Both the position numbers and the translations under genes were made by a program. DNA of 64,000 nt from contig JAIOJX010000032.1 in the NCBI GenBank assembly GCA_022376925.1, positions 97,270,794 through 97,334,793 on the forward strand, in the 5' to 3' direction. Of the stretch, positions 34,079 to 45,993 are shown in pieces. The notes below the pieces were generated by a model. It saw nothing but the letters and a program-made list of their open reading frames with translations, had not been told where the DNA came from and made no database searches. Position 1 is the first letter of the stretch. Every line of letters starts with the position of its first letter. This stretch comes from Tragulus kanchil. Its lineage: Eukaryota; Chordata; Mammalia; Artiodactyla; Tragulidae.

Positions 34079-37075
34079 TTTTTTTTTTTTCTATTTTTTT
34101 TTTCACAATCACAAGTTTTTTTATTTGGCTTTTTTGATTTAACAGAGTTTTGTTGTTTACAGATATGTATAATTCCAGATTAGTCATACGTATATCACCT
34201 TTCCCTCCATCTCACCCCTCTAGGCTGTCACATAGCCTCCATGTACGATTCCTTAGTCCCACAGCACATTGACAATAGTTTTCTCTTTTACATCAGATAG
34301 TATAGGGTTCCATGTTGCTCTTTCCATATCTCTCACCCACTTTTCCCTCTCCCCAATGTCCATAAGTCTGTTCTCTATGACTGTTTTTCCATAGGTGCTC
34401 TACATGTGTATTTATCAGTATGAACTTACTAGATTCCATATACATGTGTTAGTATACTATACTTATCCTTCTCTTTCTGACTTACTTCACTGTGTATAAT
34501 AGGTTCTAAATTCATCCATCTCATTAGGGCTGAATCTTTTGCATTTCTTTTAGCAGCTGAGAAATATTCCATTGTATATATGTACCAGAGCTTCTTTATC
34601 CATTCATTTGTCGATGGACATCTAGGTTGCTTCCATGATCTAGTTATTGGATAGAGAGCTGCAATGAACATTGGGGTACAAGTGTCTCTTTCAATTTTGA
34701 TTTCATCAGGGTATAAGCCTAATAGTGGGATTGCTGGGTCGTATGGTACTTCTATTCTTAACTTTTTGAGGACTCTCCATACTATCTTCCATAGAGGCTG
34801 TATCAATTTACATTCCCAATAATGCAAGTGTTCCCTTTTCTCCGCACCCTCTCCAGCATTTATTATCTGTAGATATTTTGATGGTGGCCATTCTGACTGG
34901 TGTAAAGTGATATTTCATTGTAGTTTTGATTTGCATTTCTCTAATAAAAAGCTATGTTGAGCATCATTTCGTGTGCTTTTTGGCCTTCTGCATGTCTGCT
35001 TTAGATAAATGTCTCTTTAGGTCTTTTTCCCATTTTTTGATTGGGTTGTTTGTTTTTTCAGTATTCAGCTGTCTGGGCTGCTTGTATATTTTGGAGATTA
35101 ATTTTTTGTCTATTGTTTCATTTGCTATTATTTTCTCCCATTCTGTGGGTTGTCTGTTCACCTTGTTTGTAGTTGCTTTTGCTGCACAGAAGCTTTTAAG
35201 TTTCATTAGGTCCCACATGTTAATTTTTGTTTTTATTTCCATTATTCTAGAGAGCAAGTCATAGAAGATCTGTGTCACTGAGTGTTTTGCCTATATTCAC
35301 CTCCAAGAGTTTTATAGTCTCTGGTCTTACATTTAGGAAAAGGCTATCTTTGTCCCATTTTATTTTTTGACTCCTTTGTCAAAAATAAGGTACTCATATG
35401 TATGTGGGTTTATCTCTGGATTCTCTATCTTGTTCCATTGGTCTATAGTTCTGTTTCTGTGCCAGTACCATACTATACTATCTTGATGACTGTTGCTTTG
35501 TAGTATAGTCTGAAGTTAGGGAGGCTGATCTCTCCAGCTCTATTCTTTCTCAGGATTGCCTTGACTATCCAGAGTCTTTTGTGTTTCCATATGAACTGTG
35601 TTATTGTTTGGTCTAGTTCTGTGAAGAATGTCTTTGGTAATTTGATAGGGATTGCATTGAATCTGTAGATTGTATTTGGTAGCAAGGTCATTTTTACAAT
35701 ATTGTCTCTTCTGACTCAGGAATATAAAACATCTCTCCATCTGTTTATGTCAATTTAACATCAGGGTATAAGCCTAATAGTGGGATTGCTGGGTCGTATG
35801 GTACTTCTATTCTTAACTTTTTGAGGACTCTCCATACTATCTTCCATAGAGGCTGTATCAATTTACATTCCCAATAATGCAAGTGTTCCCATTTCTCCGC
35901 ACCCTCTCCAGCATTTATTATCTGTAGATATTTTGATGGTGGCCATTCTGACTGGTGTAAAGTGATATTTCATTGTAGTTTTGATTTGCATTTCTCTAAT
36001 AAAAAGCTATGTTGAGCATCATTTCGTGTGCTTTTTGGCCTTCTGCATGTCTGCTTTAGATAAATGTCTCTTTAGGTCTTTTTCCCATTTTTTGATTGGG
36101 TTGTTTGTTTTTTCAGTATTCAGCTGTCTGGGCTGCTTGTATATTTTGGAGATTAATTTTTTGTCTATTGTTTCATTTGCTATTATTTTCTCCCATTCTG
36201 TGGGTTGTCTGTTCACCTTGTTTGTAGTTGCTTTTGCTGCACAGAAGCTTTTAAGTTTCATTAGGTCCCACATGTTAATTTTTGTTTTTATTTCCATTAT
36301 TCTAGAGAGCAAGTCATAGAAGATCTGTGTCACTGAGTGTTTTGCCTATATTCACCTCCAAGAGTTTTATAGTCTCTGGTCTTACATTTAGGAAAAGGCT
36401 ATCTTTGTCCCATTTTATTTTTTGACTCCTTTGTCAAAATAAGGTACTCATATGTATGTGGGTTTATCTCTGGATTCTCTATCTTGTTCCATTGGTCTAT
36501 AGTTCTGTTTCTGTGCCAGTACCATACTATACTATCTTGATGACTGTTGCTTTGTAGTATAGTCTGAAGTTAGGGAGGCTGATCTCTCCAGCTCTATTCT
36601 TTCTCAGGATTGCCTTGACTATCCAGAGTCTTTTGTGTTTCCATATGAACTGTGTTATTGTTTGGTCTAGTTCTGTGAAGAATGTCTTTGGTAATTTGAT
36701 AGGGATTGCATTGAATCTGTAGATTGTATTTGGTAGCAAGGTCATTTTTACAATATTGTCTCTTCTGACTCAGGAATATAAAACATCTCTCCATCTGTTT
36801 ATGTCGTCTTTGATGTCTTTCATCAGTGTCTTGTAATTTTCTGTGTACAGTTCTTTTGTCTCTTTAGGTAGGTTTATTCCTAGGTATTTTATTCTTTTGG
36901 TTGCAGTGGTGAGTGGAATTACATCCTTGATTTCTCTTTCTGATTTTTCATTTTTTGTATATAGGAATGTAAGTGATTTCTGTATGACTTTGTATCCTGC
37001 GACTTTACTGAATTCATTGATTAACTCTAGTAGTTTTCTAATACTGACTTTGGGGTTTGCTATGAAAAACCAAAA
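34079..37075 (-). mobile_element. 5'-truncated L1 with intact target-site duplication
   Basis: Antisense L1 flanked by the 15-bp target-site duplication GAGTAGTACACTCTT (34064-34078 and 37076-37090). Poly-T at its left marks the 3' end. Minus-strand frames give ORF2 C-terminal text: LINEFSKVAGYKVIQKSL near 37000, [20 protein letters not shown] near 36700, [20 protein letters not shown] near 36070, and LWYIYTMEYFSAAKRNAK near 34560. Frames are broken, so it is inactive. Removing duplication 14 leaves about 1.94 kb. Confidence 0.93.
34704..36805 (+). repeat. Direct duplication 14 (unit 1055 bp) inside an L1
   Basis: Copies at 34704-35751 and 35752-36805. This is the shortest spacing in the window. 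One A is lost in copy 2 near 36438. The whole duplication lies inside a single L1 insertion whose flanking target-site duplication is intact. Confidence 0.97.
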
Positions 37076-37090
37076 GAGTAGTACACTCTT

Positions 37091-37560
37091 GACATGCCTT
37101 CCAGACCCTAAACTCCCATGCTGAATTAGTCTGGGTCCTAAGAGGAAACAGGTGGCTCCTTCAGATGAGGAGATTGAGGACAGTTTAATGAAGGGACTAC
37201 TAAGAAAGGTATGAATGGAATTAAGGGAAACAAACAAGAGTAACCAGGTTCTTAGAGCTGTGCAGTAGCTTTGGCAGAGGCCTACCTGATGGGAAGTGAG
37301 GCCTTTGATAGAGGAGCAGAGTCACTACTAACTTGTGGTCTCACAGAAGGAAGAAGGAGATAAAAACTCTGCCCTTTGGGGCTTGCCTTCAAATCTCCCA
37401 AGATTACCTCCCACTAGCTGAACCCAACTGGAAGCCAACTGGAAGCTAGAGGGTTGATGGGGTCCATGGTGGACAGGCTTCTGGGGCCCTGAGAGAGACT
37501 GAGCTAGAAGGGGGATTGGCAAGGGTGGCTGGCAACTACCCAGTTTATATCAGGGGGTTT
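37091..37560. other. Probable ancient dispersed repeat, family not assigned
   Basis: 'GATGAGGAGATTGAGGACAG', 'CTGCCCTTTGGGGCTTGCC' and 'GCTGAACCCAACTGGAAGCC' have the feel of a widespread old mammalian repeat, but I cannot name it. Duplicate at 38209-38678. Confidence 0.4.
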
Positions 37561-37752
37561 GCAGACCAGTGCAAGATGGCAGGATGTAGAAGGCCCTGCC
37601 TCTCCTCCGCCATCTGTCCATGGCCAGCCTTCACCCAGCCATCTCACATCTTCATCTGCCTTGTTTGTTTTTTAAAAAATAGGAGTTTGATGATTTCTCC
37701 ACATCTTTTTGTGTGCTGGGAAACATCATATCTACCTGAACAGGGAAACACT

Positions 37753-37950
37753 GGTTAGCAGAGTGGCTCAGATGGTGAAAAAATCTGCCTGCAATGCAGG
37801 AGACAAGAATTCAATCCCTGGGTCAGGAAGATCCCCTGAAGAAGGGGAAAGGCAACCATTATTTATGTCTGGAGAATCCCATGGATAGAGGAGGCTGGCA
37901 GGCTACAGTGGAGTCACAAAGAGTCGGACAAGACTGAGTAACTATCACAA
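37753..37950 (+). mobile_element. Bov-tA SINE (sense)
   Basis: tRNA-like head 'AGAGTGGCTCAGATGG', 'CTGCCTGCAATGCAGGAGAC', then 'TCTGGAGAATCCCATGGATAG' and the 3' part 'CACAAAGAGTCGGACAAGACTGAGTAACTATCACA'. Duplicate at 38871-39067. Confidence 0.88.
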
Positions 37951-37974
37951 GGAGAATTTAAAAGGGAAGGATAT

Positions 37975-38099
37975 TGACTAAGATCCTGAACCATAAGGTC
38001 ATAGATCACTGGGTTTTAACATTGGCTCCTGGCTCTTAATAGCTGGGTGACTTTGGGTAAGTTATGTCAGAGCCTCAGCTCCTCCTCTGTGAAATGGAG
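37975..38099 (+). repeat. MIR fragment (sense)
   Basis: 'TAGCTGGGTGACTTTGGGTAAGTTATGTCAGAGCCTCAG' is a clear MIR core. The copy at 39092-39310 is longer because copy 1 is cut by the junction. Confidence 0.8.
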
Positions 38100-39885
38100 C
38101 ATTTCTAAGTTATCAATGACGAGAAAGTGACTAATTTGATTAACTCTAGTAGTTTTCTAATACTGACTTTGGGGTTTGCTATGAAAACCAAAAGAGTAGT
38201 ACACTCTTGACATGCCTTCCAGACCCTAAACTCCCATGCTGAATTAGTCTGGGTCCTAAGAGGAAACAGGTGGCTCCTTCAGATGAGGAGATTGAGGACA
38301 GTTTAATGAAGGGACTACTAAGAAAGGTATGAATGGAATTAAGGGAAACAAACAAGAGTAACCAGGTTCTTAGAGCTGTGCAGTAGCTTTGGCAGAGGCC
38401 TACCTGATGGGAAGTGAGGCCTTTGATAGAGGAGCAGAGTCACTACTAACTTGTGGTCTCACAGAAGGAAGAAGGAGATAAAAACTCTGCCCTTTGGGGC
38501 TTGCCTTCAAATCTCCCAAGATTACCTCCCACTAGCTGAACCCAACTGGAAGCCAACTGGAAGCTAGAGGGTTGATGGGGTCCATGGTGGACAGGCTTCT
38601 GGGGCCCTGAGAGAGACTGAGCTAGAAGGGGGATTGGCAAGGGTGGCTGGCAACTACCCAGTTTATATCAGGGGGTTTGCAGACCAGTGCAAGATGGCAG
38701 GATGTAGAAGGCCCTGCCTCTCCTCCGCCATCTGTCCATGGCCAGCCTTCACCCAGCCATCTCACATCTTCATCTGCCTTGTTTGTTTTTTAAAAAATAG
38801 GAGTTTGATGATTTCTCCACATCTTTTTGTGTGCTGGGAAACATCATATCTACCTGAACAGGGAAACACTGGTTAGCAGAGTGGCTCAGATGGTGAAAAA
38901 ATCTGCCTGCAATGCAGGAGACAAGAATTCAATCCCTGGGTCAGGAAGATCCCCTGAAGAAGGGAATGGCAACCATTATTTATGTCTGGAGAATCCCATG
39001 GATAGAGGAGGCTGGCAGGCTACAGTGGAGTCACAAAGAGTCGGACAAGACTGAGTAACTATCACAAGGAGAATTTAAAAGGGAAGGATATTGACTAAGA
39101 TCCTGAACCATAAGGTCATAGATCACTGGGTTTTAACATTGGCTCCTGGCTCTTAATAGCTGGGTGACTTTGGGTAAGTTATGTCAGAGCCTCAGCTCCT
39201 CCTCTGTGAAATGGAGACAATAATATTAGCTCACAGTGTTGGATCAATGACAAAATGAGCTTAAACATGGAATGACTGTGCTTAGAGTTAAGCCTGGTTA
39301 GAAATCACCTGACAGCAATTATTCCAGATAAGAGTTCATACAGCAGTATTAATGTTCTTATCTTCTGTTAATCTTTGCTTTCTTCTCTCTCTGTCCCCAT
39401 CTTTCCCAGTCAAAAATCCAGCAATTTGGAGGGAGTTCTCTGGGGTTAATACCCAAAGACATGTAATGAGATAACCTGTAACCCTTGAGCTGAGCAAGTT
39501 AATGCTTCAGCTTCTACCTTTGGGAAGGAACATCATCTTACCTGAGACCCAGATCCTTCTGCCCTGCCATTCTTGTCATCACATCAAACTCTGGCATCTT
39601 CGGGGAGCACCAGAGTGTCCTTGAGTCTTCTCTAAGCACAGCAGTTTCCTGCCTTCTCTCTTTAGATGTGAGAGGTTCAGCCAGGGCTGGTTGGCCTCAG
39701 CTGTACCCCTTGGCACATAAAATCTCAGTTTCTACCAAAGCCCAAATGGAGACAACTATGGGCACCGGTGACCTAAGGCTGCCTCCTCCTCGTTCCACCA
39801 AATGCCACTCCCCTGGGGCCTGCGGAGATAAATAAGCAGTTCACATCTCAGCAGCTCGCCTTGGCTGTAAGTCTGCACGATTTAC

Positions 39886-40054
39886 CTTGGCTCTCACTGG
39901 CACTGCGAATGAGGTCATAGAAGGAGGAGACAATGGAGAAGACCTCTAGGAGGGCAGCAGTAAAACATGCCGTTGAGAGGCGGGAGAGGACCCTTGAGTC
40001 ATCGGGTCCTTGGCAGCTGTCTTTGAGAGGTAAATAACTTGAAAAAGTCCTTGA
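39886..40054 (-). CDS. Candidate internal coding exon, unidentified gene
   Basis: Best coding candidate in the window. On the minus strand an acceptor TTTTATCTTCCAG ends at 40055 and a donor CCAAG|GTAAAT lies at 39886. The 169-bp interval is fully open, in phase 0 at its start and phase 1 at its end, and reads SRTFSSYLPLKDSCQGPDDS then RVLSRLSTACFTAALLEVFS then IVSSFYDLIRSASESQ. Four CpG sites survive, the wobble positions are C/G-rich, and the peptide has an amphipathic, hydrophobic middle. I do not recognise the family. Duplication 16 places an identical copy at 41011-41179, which a gene model would wrongly use as a second exon. Nearby exons of the same gene are not apparent, so an orphan chance match remains possible. 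Confidence 0.38.
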
Positions 40055-40199
40055 CTGGAAGATAAAATGTGCACTAAAAGTGCATACCAAAGGCCATCTC
40101 TGGACTCTTCTTTCATGTATTTTTACAAAATCAATTTCCTTAAGGCTCTGGAGTATGGGATGGTAAAATGAACAAGCTGATGAGAGGAGAGATAGCAGA

Positions 40200-40460
40200 T
40201 TTCCAGAACCAGACAGGGTCTGTGGTAGGCTAGGGAATCCAGCCCATGCTCACCTCTCTGGGGCTCTCCTCCTCACTCCCCATGTGCCAGTTGTATTGTA
40301 CTTCTCCCACCAAACTTTCCTAAGATTCATACCCTCTGAGTTCTTCTTCTGGAATGCTCTCCTCTTCCTTTGGCTGATTCCAGTACATGTGTTAAATCTT
40401 CATATATCTTTGTCATTCTTCAGAGTCCTTCCCTATTCCACTTTTTAATTTTTTTTCTCC
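40200..40460 (+). repeat. L2-like LINE fragment
   Basis: 'TCTTCTGGAATGCTCTCCTC', 'TAAATCTTCATATATCTTTGTCATTCTTCAGAGTCC' fits the L2 3' region. Duplicate at 41325-41585. Confidence 0.5.
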
Positions 40461-41754
40461 TTCCTGAGAGCTGAAAGCAGTTGTGATTACTGGAGTTTGA
40501 GCAGCCCTTTTTGGACCGTGAGGTGAACATTAAAGCTGTACATGGCAAAATTGCTAGACAGAAAAAGCATGAATCCCTGAGGCTGTCAAAAGCTGCCTAC
40601 CAGTTTTGAGTACCCCATGTCTGGATGTATTTTTTTCTAATTGAGGTAAAAGTTATGCAATGTAAAATTGGCCACTAGCCATTTTAAAGTATACAGTTCA
40701 GTGGCATTTAGTATAGCTTCTAGGTTATGAAATGATCATATCTATCTAGTTCTAAGATCTATGAATCACCCCAAAAGGAAACATCGTACCCATTAGGCAC
40801 ACTTTCTATATTCCCTCCTTCCCTCGGTCATTAGAAAGCATGGGTCTGTTTTCAGTCTCTGTTGATGGGCCTATTATGGCCATTTCCTTTACATGGAGCC
40901 TAGGCTGCTCCTCCTCGTTACACCAAATGCCACTCCCCTGGGGCCTGCGGAGATAAATAAGCAGTTCACATCTCAGCAGCTCGCCTTGGCTGTAAGTCTG
41001 CACGATTTACCTTGGCTCTCACTGGCACTGCGAATGAGGTCATAGAAGGAGGAGACAATGGAGAAGACCTCTAGGAGGGCAGCAGTAAAACATGCCGTTG
41101 AGAGGCGGGAGAGGACCCTTGAGTCATCGGGTCCTTGGCAGCTGTCTTTGAGAGGTAAATAACTTGAAAAAGTCCTTGACTGGAAGATAAAATGTGCACT
41201 AAAAGTGCATACCAAAGGCCATCTCTGGACTCTTCTTTCATGTATTTTTACAAAATCAATTTCCTTAAGGCTCTGGAGTATGGGATGGTAAAATGAACAA
41301 GCTGATGAGAGGAGAGATAGCAGATTTCCAGAACCAGACAGGGTCTGTGGTAGGCTAGGGAATCCAGCCCATGCTCACCTCTCTGGGGCTCTCCTCCTCA
41401 CTCCCCATGTGCCAGTTGTATTGTACTTCTCCCACCAAACTTTCCTAAGATTCATACCCTCTGAGTTCTTCTTCTGGAATGCTCTCCTCTTCCTTTGGCT
41501 GATTCCAGTACATGTGTTAAATCTTCATATATCTTTGTCATTCTTCAGAGTCCTTCCCTATTCCACTTTTTAATTTTTTTTCTCCTTCCTGAGAGCTGAA
41601 AGCAGTTGTGATTACTGGAGTTTGAGCAGCCCTTTTTGGACCGTGAGGTGAACATTAAAGCTGTACATGGCAAAATTGCTAGACAGAAAAAGCATGAATC
41701 CCTGAGGCTGTCAAAAGCTGCCTACCAGTTTTGAGTACCCCATGTCTGGATGTA

Positions 41755-42400
41755 TTTTTTTCTAATTGAGGTAAAAGTTATGCAATGTAAAATTGGCCAC
41801 TAGCCATTTTAAAGTATACAGTTCAGTGGCATTTAGTATAGCTTCTAGGTTATGAAATGATCATATCTATCTAGTTCTAAGATCTATGAATCACCCCAAA
41901 AGGAAACATCGTACCCATTAGGCACACTTTCTATATTCCCTCCTTCCCTCGGTCATTAGAAAGCATGGGTCTGTTTTCAGTCTCTGTGGATGTGCCTATT
42001 ATGGACATTTCATTTACATGGAGTCATAGTATATGTGATCACTTGTGTCTGGTTTCTTTGATTTAGTGGAGAAGAAAATGGCAATCCACTCCAGTATTCT
42101 TGCCTGGACAATCCCATGGACGGATGACCCTGGTAGGCTACAGTCCATGAGGTTGCTAAGAGTAGGACATGACTGAGCGACGATCACTCACTCACTCATT
42201 TAGCATAAAGTTTTTGAGATTCATGTACATTGGATGACTTATGTATCAGTACTCTGTTTTGTTATATGAATTATTCATTCATAGAAATAGTTCCTTCTAT
42301 GTTTATACCACATTTTGTTTTTCTGTTCATCTGTTGATGGACTTTTGGATTATTTCTACTTTTTGACTATTGTGAATAATGTTTCTCTGCATATTTGTAT
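41755..42400 (-). repeat. Antisense L1M 3' region, split by a Bov-tA
   Basis: 'TTTTAAAGTATACAGTTCAGTGGCATTTAGTA', 'CTGGTTTCTTTGATTTAG', 'GAGATTCATGTACATTG' and 'TCATCTGTTGATGGACTTTTGG' are old L1 blocks in antisense order. The first part also stands at 40630-40898 as duplication 16 copy 1. Confidence 0.75.
42070..42199 (+). mobile_element. Bov-tA SINE fragment (sense)
   Basis: 'GAGAAGAAAATGGCAATCCACTCCAGTATTCTTGCCTGGA' to 'GACATGACTGAGCGACGATCACTCACTCACTC', inserted in L1M sequence. The tRNA-like head is missing. ATTTAG on both sides is a possible short target-site duplication. Confidence 0.85.
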
Positions 42401-42521
42401 ATAAGTATCTCTAGATTTCTTTTACACATGACAGGAGATCTATTTAAGCCATTTTTGTTTGGAGTTTTATCATTCTCAACTGGTTATACTCTTAACTGCT
42501 ATACAGGACCTAGAAATTACA

Positions 42522-43830
42522 AGGGTTTTTTTTTTTTTTTTTTTGAATTGTTTGTTTTGTTTATTTTTATTTTTACAGAGTTTTGTTATTAACAGATATG
42601 CATGTTCCCAGATTAGTCATATGTTTATCCCTGGCCCCCTCCTTCCTTAACCCCTCTCCCAGTCCCCATCATCCCCAGCCCTCCAGGCCATCACACCGTA
42701 CCCTTGCAGGATCCCCTATTCCCACAGCACAATGGCAATAGCTATCTTTTTCACATATGACAGTATAGATTTCCAAGTTACTCCCTCTATGCCTCCCACC
42801 CACTGTTCATTCCCCTCAGTGTCCATATGTCTGTTCTCTGTGTCTGTTTTTCCATCATTTCTCTGTGCGTGTTATTACCCTCTTACTAGATTCCATATAT
42901 CTGTGTTAGTTTACTGTACTTGTCTTTCTCTTTTTGACTTACTTCAGTTTTTAAAATAGGTTCTAGATCCATCCACCTCATTAGGACTGATTCTTCTGCA
43001 TTTCTTTTTATAGCTGAGAAGTACTCCATTGTCTATATGTACCAGAGGTTTTTTTTTTATCCATTCATTCGTCAGTGGACATCTAGGTTGCTTCCATATT
43101 CTAACTATTGTACAGAGAGCTGCGATGAACATTGGGGTACAAGTGCTTCTTTCAGTTATGATTTCATCAAGGTATACACCTAATAGTGGGATTGCTGGGT
43201 TGTATGGTGCTTCTATTTTTAGGTTTTTAAGGAATCTCCATACTGTCCTCTATAGCAGCTGTATTAATTTACATTCCCACTAGCAATGCAAGAGTGTTCC
43301 CTTTCTCCTCACCCTCTCCAGCATTTATTGTCTGTAGATTTGTTGATGATGGCCATTTGACTGGTGTGAGGTGATATCTCATTGTAGTTTTGATTTGCAT
43401 TTCTCTAATAATAAATGAGGTTGAGCATCATTTCATGTGCTTTTTGGCCATCTGTATGTCCTCTTTGGATAGATGTCTCTTTAAGTCTTTTTCCCATTTT
43501 TTGATTGGGTTGTACATTTTTCCAGTGCTGAGTTATCTGAGTTGCTTGTAGATTTTGGAGATTAATTCTTTGTCTGTTATTTCATTTGCTATTATTTTCT
43601 CCCATTCTGTGGGCTCTCTGTTCACCTTTTTTGTAATTTTTTTTTTGCTGTACAAAAGCTTTTAAGTTTCATTAGGTCCCACATGTTAATTTTTGTTTTT
43701 AGTTCCACTATTCTAGTAGGTGGGTCATGGAAGATCTTGCTTTGATTTATGTCATTGAGTGTTTTGCCTATAGTCTCCTCTTAAGATTTTCATGGTTTCT
43801 GGTCTTACATTTAGGTCTTTAATCCATTTA
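42522..43830 (-). mobile_element. 5'-truncated L1, antisense
   Basis: Poly-T at 42526-42544 marks the 3' end. Minus-strand text near 42944-43132 reads FIAALCTIVRIWKQPRCPLT, then an altered EWIKK. The upstream blocks 'ATTGATTGGGTTGTACATTTTTCC' and 'AGGTCCCACATGTTAATTTTTG' follow ORF2 order. It ends near 43830 at 'AGGTCTTTAATCCATTT'. No clear target-site duplication was found. Confidence 0.88.
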
Positions 43831-43989
43831 AAAAATGTACTTCCTCCTTATCTATCCTGTCTAGAAGTAGAGAATATTAAGAAACAGAAAAATCTATGTT
43901 ATCATTTTCTCTCTGCCAACATTTCCTGTGTTTCTTTGGGCCTCAGCAACTTTATCTATAAAATGGGAATAAAGAGGCCCTTGAAAGCA

Positions 43990-44930
43990 GAGGTCTAAAC
44001 CAGATAATCTCTCCTGGTCTCTTGCGTCTAATTCTTCAAAGTATGTTTTAAAAGGGCTGGAGGTTACAGGAAACTGCAGGAAACCCACTGAAATATCATG
44101 CAGCTTACTTTGGAACCCTTTCCCACTTTCATCCACTTGTATTGTCCTTAAGCTGGATCTTTTGCATTCATCTCCCTGCCCTACCTCACACTTCTAAAGC
44201 TGCATTTTTCACAGTCCATCTTAAATTCATTGTATAAATGTCTGTTTTCATGGTAAAGCCTAGAGTCCTTGAAAATAAGTCCTTTAAATGCAGTCTGCTC
44301 CTCCTAACAAAGCAACACAGAAAAGCCAAGCACAGTGACAACTCCTGGATGGTTCCCAACCCCTTGTCATTCCCATGGCCTTCTGAGCTCTTGGGCCTTG
44401 GTATCTGTCTTTTGGTATCTCTTTCAGTTCTCCTCGATAAAGATATTATCCTTTCAATGCCAGTCTTGTCTCTCCTCAATTCCATCTGATCATTTGAGCC
44501 ACAGATATGGCTTAGAGACATATCATACTATAGACTTTTGCCTTGGATCATGAAACTGTTAATGACTGGTTCAGTCCCTATGCCCAGAGAAATGGAGCCC
44601 AGGAAAGCTTTAGGTCATAGGTGTTCAGAAAACATTTACTGAAGGATATTTTTAAAAGAACGACCTCAGTTGATGGAGGTTTTTGATTTGTTTTTGCCTA
44701 TTTGTATGTTTCTTTCAAGGAATAAAACCTAGGGGCAAAGCCCAATCCTAGTCCTTGTGGTAATCTAGGTTGAAGATGGTGAGTAAATTAGGCAGATTTC
44801 TTTAGTGTAAGTCTGAAGAAATACTTCTAGTTCCTCTGTTTCTCTCTAAACTAACTACCTCTCCCTTCCTTCCCCAAAGAGTCAATTCTTGGCATGTACC
44901 AAGGGTATGATAAATGAATTAAACCTGGAA
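43990..44930. other. Non-coding unique sequence
   Basis: Short overlapping frames on both strands near 44190-44550 have no recognisable domain. No repeat family was recognised with confidence. Confidence 0.4.
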
Positions 44931-44934
44931 ACTT

Positions 44935-45160
44935 TAAAAAGGTACTAATAGCTAATATGTATATCATACAAGTGCTTTTTACATGATAGGCTTAATGAAC
45001 ATTCCTTTATATGGACCACCTTAGTTATTATCTGCAAAACTCCAATTATGTTTATTTTATATCTGGGAACACTGAAACTTTTTTGGCAAGCTAAGTAACT
45101 TGCCGCAGATCTCATAGCTAATAAGTGAGGGGGCCTTGTTTTCACTCAGGTCATCTGATT
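44935..45160 (-). repeat. MIR (antisense)
   Basis: 'GTTATTATCTGCAAAACTCC', 'CTGGGAACACTGAAAC', 'AAGTAACTTGCCGCAGATCTCATAGCTAATAAGTGAGG' are antisense MIR blocks. Confidence 0.65.
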
Positions 45161-45503
45161 TTAGTCTACATGCACAACTCCTTTTCTGTACCCAAATCAA
45201 ATTCAAACTTATACAGGTATTTCCATCCCTTTCTCCATTCACCCCTTTGTACATTCATCAAGCTTGTACTGAGACTCTCTGCTCAACTACTTGCTTGGGA
45301 TAAAGAGGTAGCTAAAAGGGACACCTATGCAGAGCATAGAAATATGAAGAATTTCAACCTAACTTTTGGTATACTCCAGTAGTCTCTAATCCTCAGCTTC
45401 AATCACCAGATATTTTTTAATGGTGAAATCCTTCTGAAGCACCCTCATCTCTGTATTATTCTAAGGTTTTTAAAATATATTATTTCTTAAAAGTTAACAT
45501 GTG

Positions 45504-45834
45504 GACTTCCCCTGGTAGTCCAGTGGATAAGGACACCGCCTTGCAGTGCAAGGGGCGCCGGTTCGATCCCTGGCCTGGGAAGATCCCACGTGCCGCGGAG
45601 CGGCTGGACTGATGTGTCCAATTACCGAGCCGGGACTCTGGAGCGCATGCGCCCAGAGCTGGCGCTCTGCAACAACAGACGCCACCGCAATGGGAGGCCC
45701 GCAGAAGCCAAAGAACAAAGACGGATGAAAACAGAGAAATGAAAGACCAATAGAAGTGGCCCGCCCGCTCCCCTCCCTCCCCAACCCGACCCCCGCCCAA
45801 AATAAATAAATAAATAAATCTTTAAAAAAAAAAA
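45504..45834 (+). mobile_element. CHR-derived tRNA SINE with GC-rich 3' extension, copy C
   Basis: Flanked by the 15-bp target-site duplication AAAAGTTAACATGTG (45489-45503 and 45835-45849). A-box region TGGTAGTCCAGTGG and B box GGTTCGATCC at 45560 are well kept. The 3' extension (about 45711-45800) matches copy B closely, with the same C-rich run and (AAAT)n tail. Its low divergence from copy B suggests fairly recent activity. Confidence 0.92.
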
Positions 45835-45993
45835 AAAAGTTAACATGTGCTAAGAAAACATAAGAAGCAAAAAAAAAGTCACCCATAATTACATGCAGTT
45901 TACAGTTTGATGTGTTTTTCTGGGTCTCATTTTTGTATTTACACAACTATGTGTCCATTTTTATGTAATTAAGAAAAGTTAATAGAATAGTGG

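Larger units (their letters stand above)
37017..39216 (+). repeat. Direct duplication 15 (unit 1118 bp)
   Basis: Copies at 37017-38099 and 38136-39216 with a 36-base filler. Single-base differences lie near 38185 and 38965. The unit starts in the 5' edge of the L1, includes its right target-site repeat, and carries a Bov-tA SINE. Confidence 0.97.
39772..42023 (+). repeat. Direct duplication 16 (unit 1125 bp)
   Basis: Copies at 39772-40898 and 40899-42023 abut. Identity is essentially complete except at the ends. The last 40 bases of copy 1 (40861-40898) carry at least four substitutions relative to copy 2, and the first bases of copy 2 carry indels. Errors at unit ends look like low-quality contig or read termini. 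Confidence 0.97.

Noticed and set aside
36770..37237. 155-residue minus-strand frame resembling a reverse transcriptase
   Set aside because: Only its lower half is L1 ORF2 (LINEFSKVAGY onwards). The upper part reads across the target-site duplication into unique flank, so it is a chance fusion with a dead L1.
45494..45946. 150-residue minus-strand frame, and similar frames at 10889-11219 and 55728-56198
   Set aside because: They are antisense readings of the CHR-derived SINE; the shared residues reflect the repeat and not a protein family.
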